Assembly: GCA_023078685.1 (NCBI GenBank)
Contig: JALGAS010000006.1
Location: 1,240,001-1,304,000 of the forward strand
Source: Neopestalotiopsis rosae
Lineage: Eukaryota; Ascomycota; Sordariomycetes; Amphisphaeriales; Sporocadaceae
Direction: 5' to 3'
DNA: 64,000 nt
Within the stretch, counting starts at the first letter, position 1, and each line of letters starts with the position of its first letter. This document shows, one piece after another, positions 21,470 to 32,921 of this stretch. The notes beneath the pieces were generated by a model that had not been told where the DNA came from, searched no databases, and worked only from the letters and a program-made list of their open reading frames with translations. Both the position numbers and the translations under genes were made by a program.

Positions 21470-23405
21470 TGCGAGAGATATGGTGGACGAGATGACTAGT
21501 GTTTATAGTCCTTGAAGGTTCTGTTCTGGCACCTCTTTGACTTTTGCGACCTGCTTCCTCTTTTAGGCAAGTTCAGGACTAATTCGTCCAGTTCCAACAG
21601 CAAAGTGAACGATTTCTAAGATCATTCAATGAGGGTTGACCAGTCGTAAATTTTGCTGGTGTGTGATTCAAAGGTATGCCGAGCCCGTCGATCTTCCAGG
21701 CGCAGCAGCGCTCTAGATGTTTGCCTGTGTTGTAAGAATGACAGGACTGGTCTTGGCTCAGTACAATGAGAATATGTCTCCAGGGGCTAGCCAGAGCTGT
21801 CGTTCAGTTAGTAAATCAGTTCCCTCCGGAGCTTGGTCATGCCCTTGGTAAGGTGGCTTATCGGGTCCTGGCTTGCCTTTGCAGTCGGAATGAAGAAGAT
21901 TCTTACTAACGCCGAAACAAATATAGGCCGTTGATTGTGTGTGTAGGGAAGGTTGATGACCAATATTGTACCTACAGGCCGATTATTAGAGACAAGGACC
22001 TCTGAATCAATGCCAGTGGACTGACTACCTGGACCGTGGGGTGTCAGACGCTGTTAGGACGGGCCGCCAAGCTTGACCATGACCCGCAAGTTAGGTGCCA
22101 AAAGTCACGTGTAGGTCCCCTAAGGAGTGGCTGTGGAGGGGCAATAGCGGGGAGCCTGAATAAAGAGTTATGGTGCATCCTTTGCATACATACTTCGTAC
22201 ATTAGTATCTACGTATCTACCATCATCCTCAACGTGCGGATATTTGCAGCCGCCTGTCATACAGCAGCACATAAGACTGCCTTGTGATTAGCAATGCATC
22301 CTCATCAGCTCAAAGAGAGCGGTCGTCTTGGCCGTGGGATATGCAGCTCACACCCATCGTTTTTGACTCGTACTACAATGCTCTATATTCATCATCTGAA
22401 GGACGCAGGCGTGCAGCGAACAGCTTAGGGCTCACTGCCAAGGGCGTGGCGAGGATCCAGTCAGACAATCAAGCGGTCGAGTTTTTTTTCTTTCTCGTCG
22501 ACCTGTCTACCTACACGTATTTCTGGTCATTTTCAAGCAATTTCAAGAAATCTGGTTGAGGCTTTGCAACCTCTTGGCCGCGTCTTGGCTGGTCGGAGAG
22601 TGTGTGGTCGCTGACTAGCAATTGCCTTTCATGCTTCTCACTAATTTCATTTGTCTGGGGACAAGGAGCTCGCTTACAAAAGCTATAGTGGTCTCTGCAT
22701 CCCCACCAAGCAAGGGATTTGACTGGAGACTATGGAAAGATGCAATACTGATGCTGGTTCCCACCCTATGACCACTCAAATGGTCGCACGATTACTTCTC
22801 TCGCCATTGCATATCTCTTGAAAAGACATATACGACCAGTATACACCTCGACAAACTGTAGGGCCATTGAGTAGGGCCATTGACTCTACTGGCTCTAGCT
22901 TGGGTTTTGTTCTATTCCCGCACCTATGCATACTGGCATGTTACGATATTTATCGACCTCGTTCGCGGACTTATAAATAGGACATGGGGAATAGCCAGGC
23001 CGTGAATGGGTGGCTTTAGGCCAAAACTCTATAACCCAAGAGAAGCTTGTTGGTATTCCGCGGCGACCGCTTTTGTAATGGGTCACATACGCCCACCACC
23101 GGTCATGTCCACCCTCTGGACGTTTACCGCGTCGTTCAGGTCCCTGTCCTCACCATGATAGGTTGCAGCGAATGTTTCCCTACTCGCCTGCTCTCTTCCG
23201 TGGCGGTGGGCTTAAAGTTGGCCTAGAAAAGCCTTGTGCAGCACCCAAACTTGATCTGGCTATTGCATGGCCAAGAGACGCGAAATACTGCGGAAAATGT
23301 CGATAGTCTCGACCTGGTCCCGTGTCTCTACTCACTGAGCCGACATCAAAATCCGTCGGCCTACGATTGCCATTCCTGCCTAGCCACATGCAGTTCACGA
23401 CCATG
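21470..23405. other. Intergenic region, no gene seen
   Basis: About 1.9 kb between the promoter side of the GDS-like gene and the 3' end of the transporter gene. Only short frames lacking motifs. It contains a perfect 13-bp tandem duplication at 22858-22883. Confidence 0.55.
22858..22883 (+). repeat. Perfect 13-bp tandem duplication
   Basis: GTAGGGCCATTGA occurs twice back to back with no mismatch. Probably a recent slippage event. Confidence 0.8.
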
Positions 23406-25057
23406 TCAGTCCAAAGCAATCTGGGAAACGTGCCGTCTCTTTCGTGCCACATCCTCCGGGTTCCTATCCGCAAAATCAATCAGCAATCTTTGGTCCTGTC
23501 CAACATTTTCATCTTCAAATTCGTCCTCTGACCTTGTCTCTAGGATTGTCGAGTCTTCCAGCGAACCCTCGGGGAGATCACGAACAGCAGTGTCGGGATA
23601 CTGTGCCAAAGTTTTCTTGTCTAGCCTGTGAACGACCCATACCATGACGAGCATGAGGGCAATCACAACAATCATGGCTATCGAACCCTTCTTCCAATAT
23701 GGGGCGTCTGAGGCCGGGTAGAGTGCAATGCCCCAAAAGGTATACAGGCACGTTGATGCCGCGTTCATGGAGTATAGGATAATCGATCGGACGGCGTCAT
23801 CACCCCCACGCTGACAAATGATGTTGGCCCATCCATATGAGACCGGGTTCACCATGTAGCTGGTCCCGGAAAGGTAGTAAGCAAAGAAGGTGGCGGCAAA
23901 CGGTGGCTCGGGGACGAGCAGAATAATGGCCGAGACCAGCTGGAAAATGCAGACGAGAACACCCATCGGAACTCTTTGCCCTGTTGCGTCGATATGTACT
24001 GCAGCCAAGAAATTGGAGACAATTCCGACGGCCTGGATTCCTAGAGGGTAAGTGTTGATTTGTGCCTGGCTGAAGAAGTCCTGGTAGTATTTGAGCCAGA
24101 GCAAGAAAAGGTTCTGCACGACAAACGCCTCCAGTGCTCCGGTCACGACGGCGAAAAGACAGAGGATGTAAAGTGCTGGCGAGGTCAAGGTGCGTACGAA
24201 TAGCGACCATGGACTAATGTCGTGTCCATCGGCCTTTTTCGGCGGCAGTCGCAGTAATGCGAGTTGACGTTCGGGTTTGCTCAGCCACGGCGCCTGGGTG
24301 AGCTCGGGTGTGTCTGGGAAATAGAGGAATCCCATGATGGCAATGGGGCAGGTTATGATTCCGTTGATGATAAACACCCACTGCCAGCCTTTGAGGGCGC
24401 CATGGTTGATACCATTGTAGATGGCCGTCATCATGATACCGGCAAACATGGAGCCAGCTTGACCAGAGGCGGTAAAAATGGCCGTGCGCTTGGCGATCTC
24501 CCGTGGTTTATACCACGATCCAATAATGTATATTGTCCCACAATACGTGCTGGCTTCGGCGAGGCCCTGCAGGAACCGAACCACGCATAGCTGCGCATAC
24601 GTCGTACACGCCGCCGTACACATGGTCAGTCCTGCCCACAGTAACACCATGGATGGCAGCCATATACGCGGCGCAATCTTTTGAATAATGATGCCGTGTG
24701 GAATTTGTCCAATAACGGACCCGGCCGTGAACATTGCGAGCACGACATTATAGTTGCTGCCCTCCAAGTGTATATCCTCTTTCAAACCAGCAACGTACGC
24801 GTTCGCAAAGGCAGCCCTGTCCAGGTAGTTGAAAAAGTAACTCAGACAACAATAGGTGAGAATGAAGAAATCTAGTGCGTGGTCAGAACCAGTTGCCTGT
24901 CCTCAAAGGACGCCGCCGCCGCCGCCCCTTTGGAGTCTTATTCACCAAGTTTCTGTACAAGCCAGCGCTCTTCTTTGCTCTGGGCCTCGTCTCCAAGCAT
25001 GAAGACTCTGACCCTAGACGCTATCGTTGCCTCTTTGCGGCTAATGTCGGTCTCCAT
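23406..25057 (-). CDS. MFS transporter, anion:cation symporter (Dal5/Tna1-like) family
   Basis: Minus-strand exons 25057-24946 and 24871-23406 give 525 residues with about 12 membrane segments. The N-terminus has the family signature of allantoate/nicotinate/pantothenate-type permeases: a hydrophilic start, then WLVQKLDFFILTYC and YFFNYLDRAAFANAYVAGL, followed by the RFLQGLAEA segment (residues about 140-150) and GWQWVFIINGI. These proteins import small carboxylates or vitamins by proton symport at the plasma membrane. The 74-nt intron (24872-24945) has GTGAAT, a CTGAC branch site and TAG; joining restores the conserved L-D-F-F. The C-terminal 60 residues are acidic and cytosolic. The gene is divergent from the PRISE reductase gene with 1.17 kb between starts. 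The substrate is unknown. Confidence 0.88.
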
Positions 25058-26230
25058 TTTCGAGGAGGGTGTCAAAGCTGGCACAACCACTCCCTTATAC
25101 TGAATCAGTAAAAGCCGAGTCAAGTGGAGAGAGACGACCCGACCAGCCAGTGCAGGAAAATATGAAAAAAAGGAAAGAAAAAAAAATTACGATAACATCT
25201 ACGAAGTATACGCGCGTCCAACTCTGAAAAATATCCTAGGCAACTTCTCTTATGTGTGGAACATGCCAAGCGTGGGGAGAAAGTGGTGTCAGACAAATAC
25301 GTGGACAGTGATTGGCTGAGTTTCGCCAAGTCACGAGGAGTACCATTTCCGGCCATCAAGGTACTCGAAAGTACGGTCGCTTCGAAGTCGGGCGTAATTT
25401 AAGAAATTGCCAACTGATACCCTTTTCAGCCAATAATGCTTGTACTTCTCTCAAAATATGTACCACTTGAAGAATATTTAGTGCCTGGTGTGTGCGCAAG
25501 TATGATACCATAAAAGCTCACCATCTATATATAGTTGATTTTATGTTGGAGGAATGAGGATGCGCTTAATGCTACGAACGGCTTCCCAAAAGAAAAAAAA
25601 AAAAAAGGAAAAAAAAACACAATTTGCAGGCTGGGTCGCCGATAGGTGTTAAAGCACCTGCTGGTTCTATTCATGAACCCCCTTTCATCGAATCCTGATA
25701 CGAAAAGACCAGATCAACAAAGCCGGGATGCGTATAAATGATGGGTATGGTCATGCCGGCAAGGCCCACACTTTCATGTTTTTTCGGAGTCCATCACGGA
25801 CGCCATTTGATCGAAAGCTCGCCGGACCCGGGACCGGTGCATACCCCGGGCATTCCCCGCAAGTTACCTAGGTATATACTCATTTCTTCCGAGGCCATAT
25901 TTCCACTCAGGAACACATGCATATAGGATGCGGGCATCTGGCATTGACAAAATCTCTGAGCGAATCGGAATGAATTATGTACACGTAACGGCCACACCCT
26001 TTTCAAAATTATTGCCGCTCGATGTAGCCGAAACTCTGAGGCCGCAGAATGACGCAACGTATAACATCCCCGCACCAAGTCAATATAGAGGTGTGGTCAC
26101 TGTATTTGGAGTCACGGCGGGGACAATTAGTAATACAATTGTTATATATATCACAGTGCAGAAGAGCATCGCGTGATATTGCATTAAGACTAAGATAATC
26201 TTGGTCTGCTAATAATAGCTTCTTGAAGAA
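25058..26230. promoter_or_regulatory. Divergent promoter region between transporter and reductase genes
   Basis: 1.17 kb separating two divergent start codons. It contains two CreA-type sites (25844-25860), a perfect TACCTAGGTA palindrome at 25865-25874, and A-rich runs near 25591-25618. No gene is seen. Shared regulation of the two genes is plausible but inferred. Confidence 0.45.
25844..25860. promoter_or_regulatory. Paired CreA-like sites
   Basis: CCCCGG (25844-25849) and CCCCGC (25855-25860) both fit the reverse of the CreA consensus SYGGRG and are close together, about 370 bases upstream of the reductase start. Paired sites are typical of carbon-catabolite-repressed genes. The motif is short, so chance is possible. 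Confidence 0.3.
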
Positions 26231-27793
26231 ATGTCTGTACAGAAAATCCAGAGCATCGATATATACCATGGGCTCCCAGTCTATCCTGACGACGTCCAGG
26301 GCTTGACGGCCGTCATCACGGGCGCCAACGGCATCTCGGGCTATCATATGCTTCGAGTGCTGGCGGCCTCGCCCAAGCGCTGGTCCAAGATCTACTGCCT
26401 GAGCCGGCGCCCGCCGTACATCCCGGGAGGGCTCCCCGCCAACGCCGAGCACGTGGCGCTGGACTTTTTGCGACCGCCCGACGAGATCGCGGCCGTGCTC
26501 CGGGACAAGGGCGTCCGCGCCGACCACGTCTTCTTCTTCGCCTACCTGCAGCCGGCGCCCAAGGAAGGCGGCGGGCTCTGGTCCGACGCCGACGAGATGG
26601 ACCGCGTCAACGCCTCGCTGCTGAGCAACTTTGTCGAGGCCATGCGCCTCGCTGATGTCCGCCCAAAGCGCTTCATGCTGCAGACGGGCGCCAAAAACTA
26701 CGGCGTCCACCTCGGCCCTACCAAGCTGCCGCAGGTGGAATCTGATCCTCGCGTCGAGCTCGAGCCCAACTTTTACTACTCCCAGGAGGACTACCTCTTC
26801 AAGTACTGCCGGGAGGAGGGTGTTGGCTGGAATGTGCTCATGCCGTGTGGTATCCTGGGTGCTGTTCCTGATGCTGCGAGTAAGCTTTTCTTCTTTGTTT
26901 ACCCTTTCTCTTACCATTTCTGTTTCAATTGTGAGAGCAGTCGAGGGAATCTGGCGCGCGAATTTGGTGAACTCAAAGTCTTACAAACAAAGACATGCTA
27001 ACGATAAATCTGAGTGAACTTGTCCTTTCCCCTGGCTGTATATGCAGCAGTCTGCGTAGAGCTGGAGCAACCTCTACTATACCCAGCCGACATCAACTCG
27101 TGGCAAGGGTACTGTTCTCAGAGCAGCGCCATGATGAATGGTGAGTATTCTGTTCCCTGGTCGCAATCACATTTAAAATCGCCATGACTGAAGTCCAAGA
27201 CTAGCATACATGGAGGAATGGGCCGTCCTGACTCCCGACGCCGAGAATCAGCGGTTCAATGCCTGCGACGACAGCGCGTTCACCTGGGAAGGCTTCTGGC
27301 CTCACCTCGCCGGGTGGTACGGGCTCGAGTGGAGGGGTCCCGACGACAGGGCAGAGTACCGCGAGATCCAGACGCGCTTCAACCCCCGCGGGTACGGCCC
27401 GCCGCATGGGGTGGTCCGGTTCACCTTCTCCTTTGTCGAGTGGGCCAAACGCCCAGACGTGCAAGAGGCGTGGAAGCGGCTGGCCGAGAAGCACGACCTG
27501 TCGCAAAAGGAGCTCAAGGACGTGGACAGAGTCTTTGGGTTTCTGGATGGCAGCGTCGCCGGGTCGGGGTCGCTGATGATGAGGTGAGATCTTGTGGCTA
27601 CCAGCCACGCTGTTTTCGCTGGCCCGTCTTGTGTAGAACGAAGGCTGACTTCTTTTGCAGTATGGCTAAAAGCAGAAAGCTCGGGTGGCATGGTACCGTG
27701 GATACCACAGAGTCCTTCCTCGCCGTCTTTGAAGATCTTGTCAACATCAAGATGATTCCACCTGTACCAAAGATCAACGTTTCTTTGAGTTGA
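26231..27793 (+). CDS. PRISE-like NAD(P)H-dependent enone reductase (extended SDR)
   Basis: Exons 26231-26879, 27048-27140, 27205-27583 and 27661-27793 give 417 residues. This is an atypical short-chain dehydrogenase of the progesterone 5-beta-reductase/iridoid synthase-like (PRISE) family. Seen: the nucleotide-binding ITGANGISGYHML (residues 29-41), the LQTGAKNYG segment with the family lysine (K155), and NFYYSQEDYLF with the family tyrosine (Y182/Y183). Relatives reduce activated C=C bonds of enones and often sit in fungal metabolite clusters. The acceptor of intron 1 is a tandem GCAGCAG, so the protein may vary by one residue. The gene faces an MFS transporter across a shared promoter and lies about 1 kb before a MetE-like gene. 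The substrate is unknown. Confidence 0.88.
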
Positions 27794-28747
27794 GGTGCAC
27801 CGGGACCGACTGGAGAGCCTGGTGAAAACCAGGAGCAGTATTGATATGCCTCCCCGTTGGTGAGGTTGCTGTTTTCGGGAGGATAAGTAAAGATATCGCC
27901 ATGACTTGTAGCACTAATGAGTCTGAAATGCTTTGGGATTTTCTACTGCATTTTGTTATATATGAATGAACGACTAGCTGAATTGTGGACCTTGTGTTTC
28001 ACAAGAATATGTGCTTTTCTGCATGTAGTAGTCAGAGTATAGGTACTATAGTCACGCCAGACAGTCCAGTGTTTGGACTTGGTCAAACGCATAACGGGAA
28101 AGATGAAAACTCCTAATATCACAAGAACTTGTGAGAGTCATTTCAACATATAGCCTCACTTGAATATTCGGGATTCTTCGGTAATAAAACAACTGCCTAC
28201 CAGGTAGGACTCTGAGCCCAGCAGAACGGAGTCGGCCGAGTTTACACTGAGACTACACAGTAGGGGTCCTGAAAAGAGGAACCACTAGGCCTTCTATAGC
28301 GATCGCGGACCCCACTGTGTCAACCGGATATTGGCAAAATTCCAAGATTGGTAGCGGATAGCACAGAGCCGGACCGATACGACACACGTTTTGTTTTTTT
28401 CCCCGCTTGTTGGCTGACTTGAACTCTTTTTGGTTGGGAGAAGGAGGGAGAGGGAGGAAAAAATAACCCCTCCATGAAGGGCTTTTTGACAGTGCGGGGG
28501 AGTGAGAGGCGTCCCTGATGGGGAATAAAAAATAATCTCCCTTCGCTGATTGGCAAGCAAGGAAAACAATGCTGGGTACACACGAAACTACGCAAGAGTA
28601 TATTTAGTTGTCCATCAAGGTCCTGCATCTTTACTTTCCCTTTCTAACTTAACCTGCACTTGCTTTCGGTCCTATAATCCGCAAGCCTTTGACTAAGTGT
28701 AACCGAGACGAGAAAAGAAACTATTATACATAGTGTTGTTGCTCACC
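27794..28747. other. Intergenic region, no gene seen
   Basis: 3' flank of the reductase gene and promoter of the MetE-like gene. It contains a GCGGGG CreA-like hexamer near 28494 and a purine-rich stretch at 28440-28462. Confidence 0.55.
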
Positions 28748-30160
28748 ATGGCCGCCAAGCAAGCCCCGCCTTTCCGTGCCGAGCACATGGGTTCGCTTCT
28801 GCGTCCTGACAACCTCCTCGAGATCCGTGCCACCATCCGGGACAAGGGCGTCTCGGAGGAGGAGGCCGGTCTCCCGGCTGTCGAGAAGGCCGCCGTGGCC
28901 GATGTGGTCAAGCTGCAGCGCGAGCTCGGCTACAAGGCCGTCAACAGCGGCGAGTTCAACCGCACCCGTTTCTGGGGTATGATGGTATGTTGAGTCGAGC
29001 TTTTTCCACGACGAGAAGAAAGGTCAATGGGCTGTTCAAAGTGACAATTTCTTATGACTAACTCCCGTTTTATAGTGGGATGAGTTTGAGGGTACCGAGG
29101 CGCTCCAGAACGCCGAGGCCTCCATGTTCCGCCTGTACCACCCAGACGTGGTCAGCCTGATTGAAAAGGACCGCAAGGTGATGCCGGGCGACTCGCACAT
29201 TGCCTCCAAGAAGCTCACGCACGACCCGGCCAAGTCCGTGTCCAACCTGCACGAGCTCCGCCTCATCCAGGCCGCGCTGCCTGAGAGCGAGTGGAAGGAC
29301 ATCAAGCTCACCATGATCACCCCGGCCTGGTTCCACATGCGGTACAAGCAGGGCAAGGCCTACACCCCCGAGGCCTACGCCAACGACGCCGAGTACTTTG
29401 CCGACGTCGCCAAGGTCTACCAGGCCGAGCTCGACATGCTCTACAAGGCTGGTCTGCGCAACGTGCAGTTTGACGACCCCGGAATGGCTTGTAAGTATCA
29501 TCACATACTGATATACTTCACGTGACCTCGTTGGGGGGGGAATATCTCGCGCTCTCGCTTACAAGATTGCTAACAAGAACACAAAACACAGACTTCTGCT
29601 CGGAAAAGTTCCGCCAGGGCTGGGAGGAGGACAAGGACAACGACGGCACCGTGGACGACCTCCTGGACGCCTACATCAAGCTGTACAACGACTCCATCAG
29701 CAAGCTGCCCGCCGACTTCCACACGGGCATCCACCTCTGCCGCGGCAACTTCATCGGCGGCCGCCACTTTGCCGAGGGCGCCTACGACATCATCGCCCAG
29801 AAGCTCTTCACCGAGCTAAACGTCGACACCTTCTACCTCGAGTACGACACGGAGCGCGCCGGCGGCTTCGAGCCCCTCAAGTACCTCCCCAAGAACAAGA
29901 ACGTCGTCGTCGGCGCCATCAGCACCAAGCTCCGCGAGCTCGAGGACAAGGAGGCCACCAAGCAGCGCCTCTACAAGGCCGCCGACTTTATCGCCCAGGG
30001 CAGCGGCCAGACCCGCGAGGAGGCCCTCAAGCGCGTCTGCGTCAGCCCCCAGTGTGGCTTCTCCACCCACGAGAGCGGGTACCCCCTGACCCTCGAGGAC
30101 CAGAAGAAGAAGCTGTCGCTTGTGCGCCAGATTGCCGATGAGATCTGGGGTGAGCCTTGA
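28748..30160 (+). CDS. MetE C-terminal-domain-like protein (cobalamin-independent methionine synthase superfamily)
   Basis: Exons 28748-28984, 29076-29490 and 29592-30160 give 406 residues, about half of full-length MetE. It holds a single TIM-barrel domain of the UROD/MetE-like fold. Candidate zinc ligands are visible: HLC at residues 265-267, a glutamate near 301 (FYLEYD) and C372 (SPQCGF). The N-terminal FRAEHMGSLLRP is typical of small MetE-like proteins of bacteria (YxjG/YxjH type) and fungi. It lacks the N-terminal MetE half, so it is unlikely to be the methyltetrahydrofolate-dependent housekeeping enzyme. A thiol methyl-transfer role is inferred, with donor and acceptor unknown. Branch sites CTAAC in both introns support the model. 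The start at 28748 has the good context CACCATGG. Confidence 0.87.
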
Positions 30161-30423
30161 AAACCTATCTGGTAGTAAAAAAATAATGTCAACCTTAAGA
30201 AACGAATGAGTATTTCAACATACCAAAAGCGTCAAAAAGTCCTGCAATTCATACCCTAAATATCTTCATGCAGCATTTAATAGTCACATGGTAGTACCTC
30301 ATCATATATCAGCCCTGAGCAAACAGATTTGGCGGGGGTATCAAAATCTAGTTGACTATAATAAGCAATGCTTTTTCCATCTGCACTAAACGCCCGAATT
30401 CAACTGCATCCCGTTCTCAAGAG

Positions 30424-31761
30424 TTACTCTAGGTGAATGATCCAGCCGTCGCCTTCGCGCTCACCCTTTGCATTAATTCCACCCCACAAAGCGACATCAC
30501 GCTTATTTGCCAGGACAGCGCACCCAAAGGAGCTTCGCGGTCCTGGATGAACCTTGCCCTCCGGCTCGGGCAGGTCTCCAGGAGGCTTGATCTCGACCTC
30601 TGCCCAGCTAAAGGTACCCGTGTCGTAGCCAAACCTGGAACGAATAGCGTCCTTGATCTTGGCAGGCTTAATGGCCTCGGTGATAGTAGTTGTTGCTTGA
30701 GCACTGAGCGGACTGGCAGGCAGCTGGAGTGTCCAGATATCACTCCACTGGAGCGGCGGTCCAGTCTCGGCGCCCTCGGGCTTCTCGGACTGACGGTCGC
30801 CGAGAAAGTAGAGCAGGTAGCTTCGGCCAAATCCAGTCGTGACGTGAAGCAAGCCGCCATTCTCGCGCGGCCTCGGACCCGGCGCCAATGGATTTGTCGG
30901 GAACTGCACATTGTCCCATGTAGGCGGTTCGTCTCCGTGCACATCAACTTCCAGATGGTACAGAGCGCTACTGAGACCATCAGTTGCAGTAATCAAGTAG
31001 AGCGACCCCTCAGCATATGCTACACTTGTTGTCGACACGGGTGCATCCGGCAGACGTGCCCAAGTATTGGAAGAGAACGCAAAGATCCACACATCGGTAA
31101 GCGAATTGCCGTGTTCGTCATTGCCTCCGTATAGCAAGAGATCCTTGCCATGAGGGAAGATGGCGGCTCCACTTCGAGTAGCTGGGGTGATGGTAGAAGC
31201 TTCAGCCGACACTGCCTCCCAGGCGGACTTGTGCGGATCGTAAAGCCAAATGGTCGTCTCGTTCAACACCTTTCCGGACTCGTCCATGCCTCCAAATACG
31301 GCAAGGCGTTCACCAAGTGCACAGGCAGCATGGCTAGTACGAGGGTTGGGTATTTGGGCACCAGTCTCGAAGGTAATGGCGGGCGTGAGATGGTAGTCTG
31401 GCTGAGGCTTATCTGCCGTGGGGAGCGCGAAAGAGTGAATATCGTTGTTTGCAATGGTGCCAGACTCGGTCTGCCCGCCGAATATGTAGGCTCTGTCTCC
31501 TACCACTGTCAGGCTGTGGTGCGATCGGACAAGAGAATTGCTATGAGCATGTTAGTGAATCATATTCTGAATTGCTGCAATAACATGCTGCCCGACCTAG
31601 ATATCGTACCTTGCTCCATCACCAGCAGCGGTTGCAAGCTGGTTAAGTGTGGCCTTCAGACCATTCGAGGGCTTTCCAATGGCGTAGCCAGCAGCACCTG
31701 CTTCGACAGTCGTGGAGAGCACCTGCTCAGCAGCGACGACACCAGCTGCAATCTCGGCCAT
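30424..31761 (-). CDS. Kelch-repeat beta-propeller protein
   Basis: Minus-strand exons 31761-31610 and 31540-30424 give 422 residues. After a helical N-terminus of about 50 residues there are kelch motifs, recognisable by Gly-Gly pairs and following aromatic positions: YIFGGQTESG, LAVFGGMDESG, LLLYGGNDEHG, and at the C-terminus VALWGGINAKG. Five to six blades form a propeller. The fold mediates protein binding; in plants some kelch proteins direct thioglucoside breakdown, but nothing here proves catalysis. No signal peptide, so probably cytosolic. The 69-nt intron (31541-31609) has GTACGA and a CTAAC branch site. It converges on the MetE-like gene (263 bp between stops) and diverges from the PrpD-like gene. 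Confidence 0.85.
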
Positions 31762-32921
31762 ATTTGTTGTCTTTCTTTATTCTTCTTGATACAGGCGTCG
31801 GTAGTTGTATGCGTAGATTTTTACGCGACTGATTGGGGAGTATTGAGAGGTGGCTGCAATAAAAGTCTTGCTCAAGTCAAATATTTGGTTTTGTCAATTG
31901 AAAGGACAGCAATTGCAAGGGGCAATGACGTAGCGAGTCTCACTCGCGATTCCTTTGTCCACAATTCCTTCCCTATGACGCGGATGCGAACCCCACCAAG
32001 CGATCACGGCACGAACCCGAAATGCGAGACTTGGGGAGATGCTGCAAGCACAGCCCTGCAGGCAGTATATGGGTATTCAAAGAATTGAAAGCATATGCTA
32101 TCTAATTGGCGTCCAAAGTATCCCAGTCTCTAGAGGCAAACATCTCCCAGCTGCTCCAAGATTCACCACTACGTACATAGGACCTGCAACGACCACTGAA
32201 GAAGTGTGGAGAGAGGTTCAGACGCTAATGCAGTATACCCGTCAACTGCGATCTGCTAAGCACTCTTTGGGTATCGCGTATTGGCCGTTTCCATCATAGT
32301 TTGCGTTCAATACATTTCGGGAACCGAGATTCTTCGGCAATATAATCATTAATGGTCGCATGCCGTCTTCTGTGTGCTCACCAGCTCATTTATTACAGGG
32401 CAATCAATCAGAATGCATCGAACAATGGGCGACAGGTGAGCAAGCGGACTCATGTATCCCGACATGCCTCGAAGATACTCTACAGGCTAGATACATACCG
32501 GGCACGAGGGAAGGAGTCTCTGTCTTCTATCCACTATTACCGACAGTCTACAGATTAAAGGTGGCACGGGTCTGAAAAACGAATGTACGCCAATCAGCCA
32601 GTACAGCTCGGTAATAGCTGACATGAAATGCAGAATATGTTTTATCCCTGGCAAGCTACTACTCAATATTGACCATGTGCTCAACCTAGGTTCGTCGAGG
32701 CCGTGGCAGTTGTAGCAAAATGCGGAGAACGTGGGGTTGGGTGGAGTGGGGTATACACATTCGGGTCGTGAATGATCGATGGCTCTTACACGCTCGCCTA
32801 ACGCCCAGTTATATCCGTGCTTATGCATCCAAGGGCCCAAATGATGAAGATGAATGTAAAGAGATAATTTGATTATTTTCTCAAAGTTGATATCTATATT
32901 CGTATCTCGAGCAAGGACAAA
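31762..32921. other. Divergent promoter region between kelch and MmgE/PrpD genes
   Basis: 1.16 kb between two divergent starts, no gene seen. The plus-strand frame reaching to 32088 is a shadow of the kelch gene that runs on into non-coding sequence. Confidence 0.55.

Noticed and set aside
26009..26917. 302-codon minus-strand frame over the PRISE reductase gene
   Set aside because: Shadow of exon 1, which carries the nucleotide-binding and catalytic motifs on the plus strand.
31150..32088. 312-codon plus-strand frame overlapping the kelch gene and its promoter
   Set aside because: Overlaps most of the kelch coding part, lacks motifs, and continues into non-coding sequence; chance.
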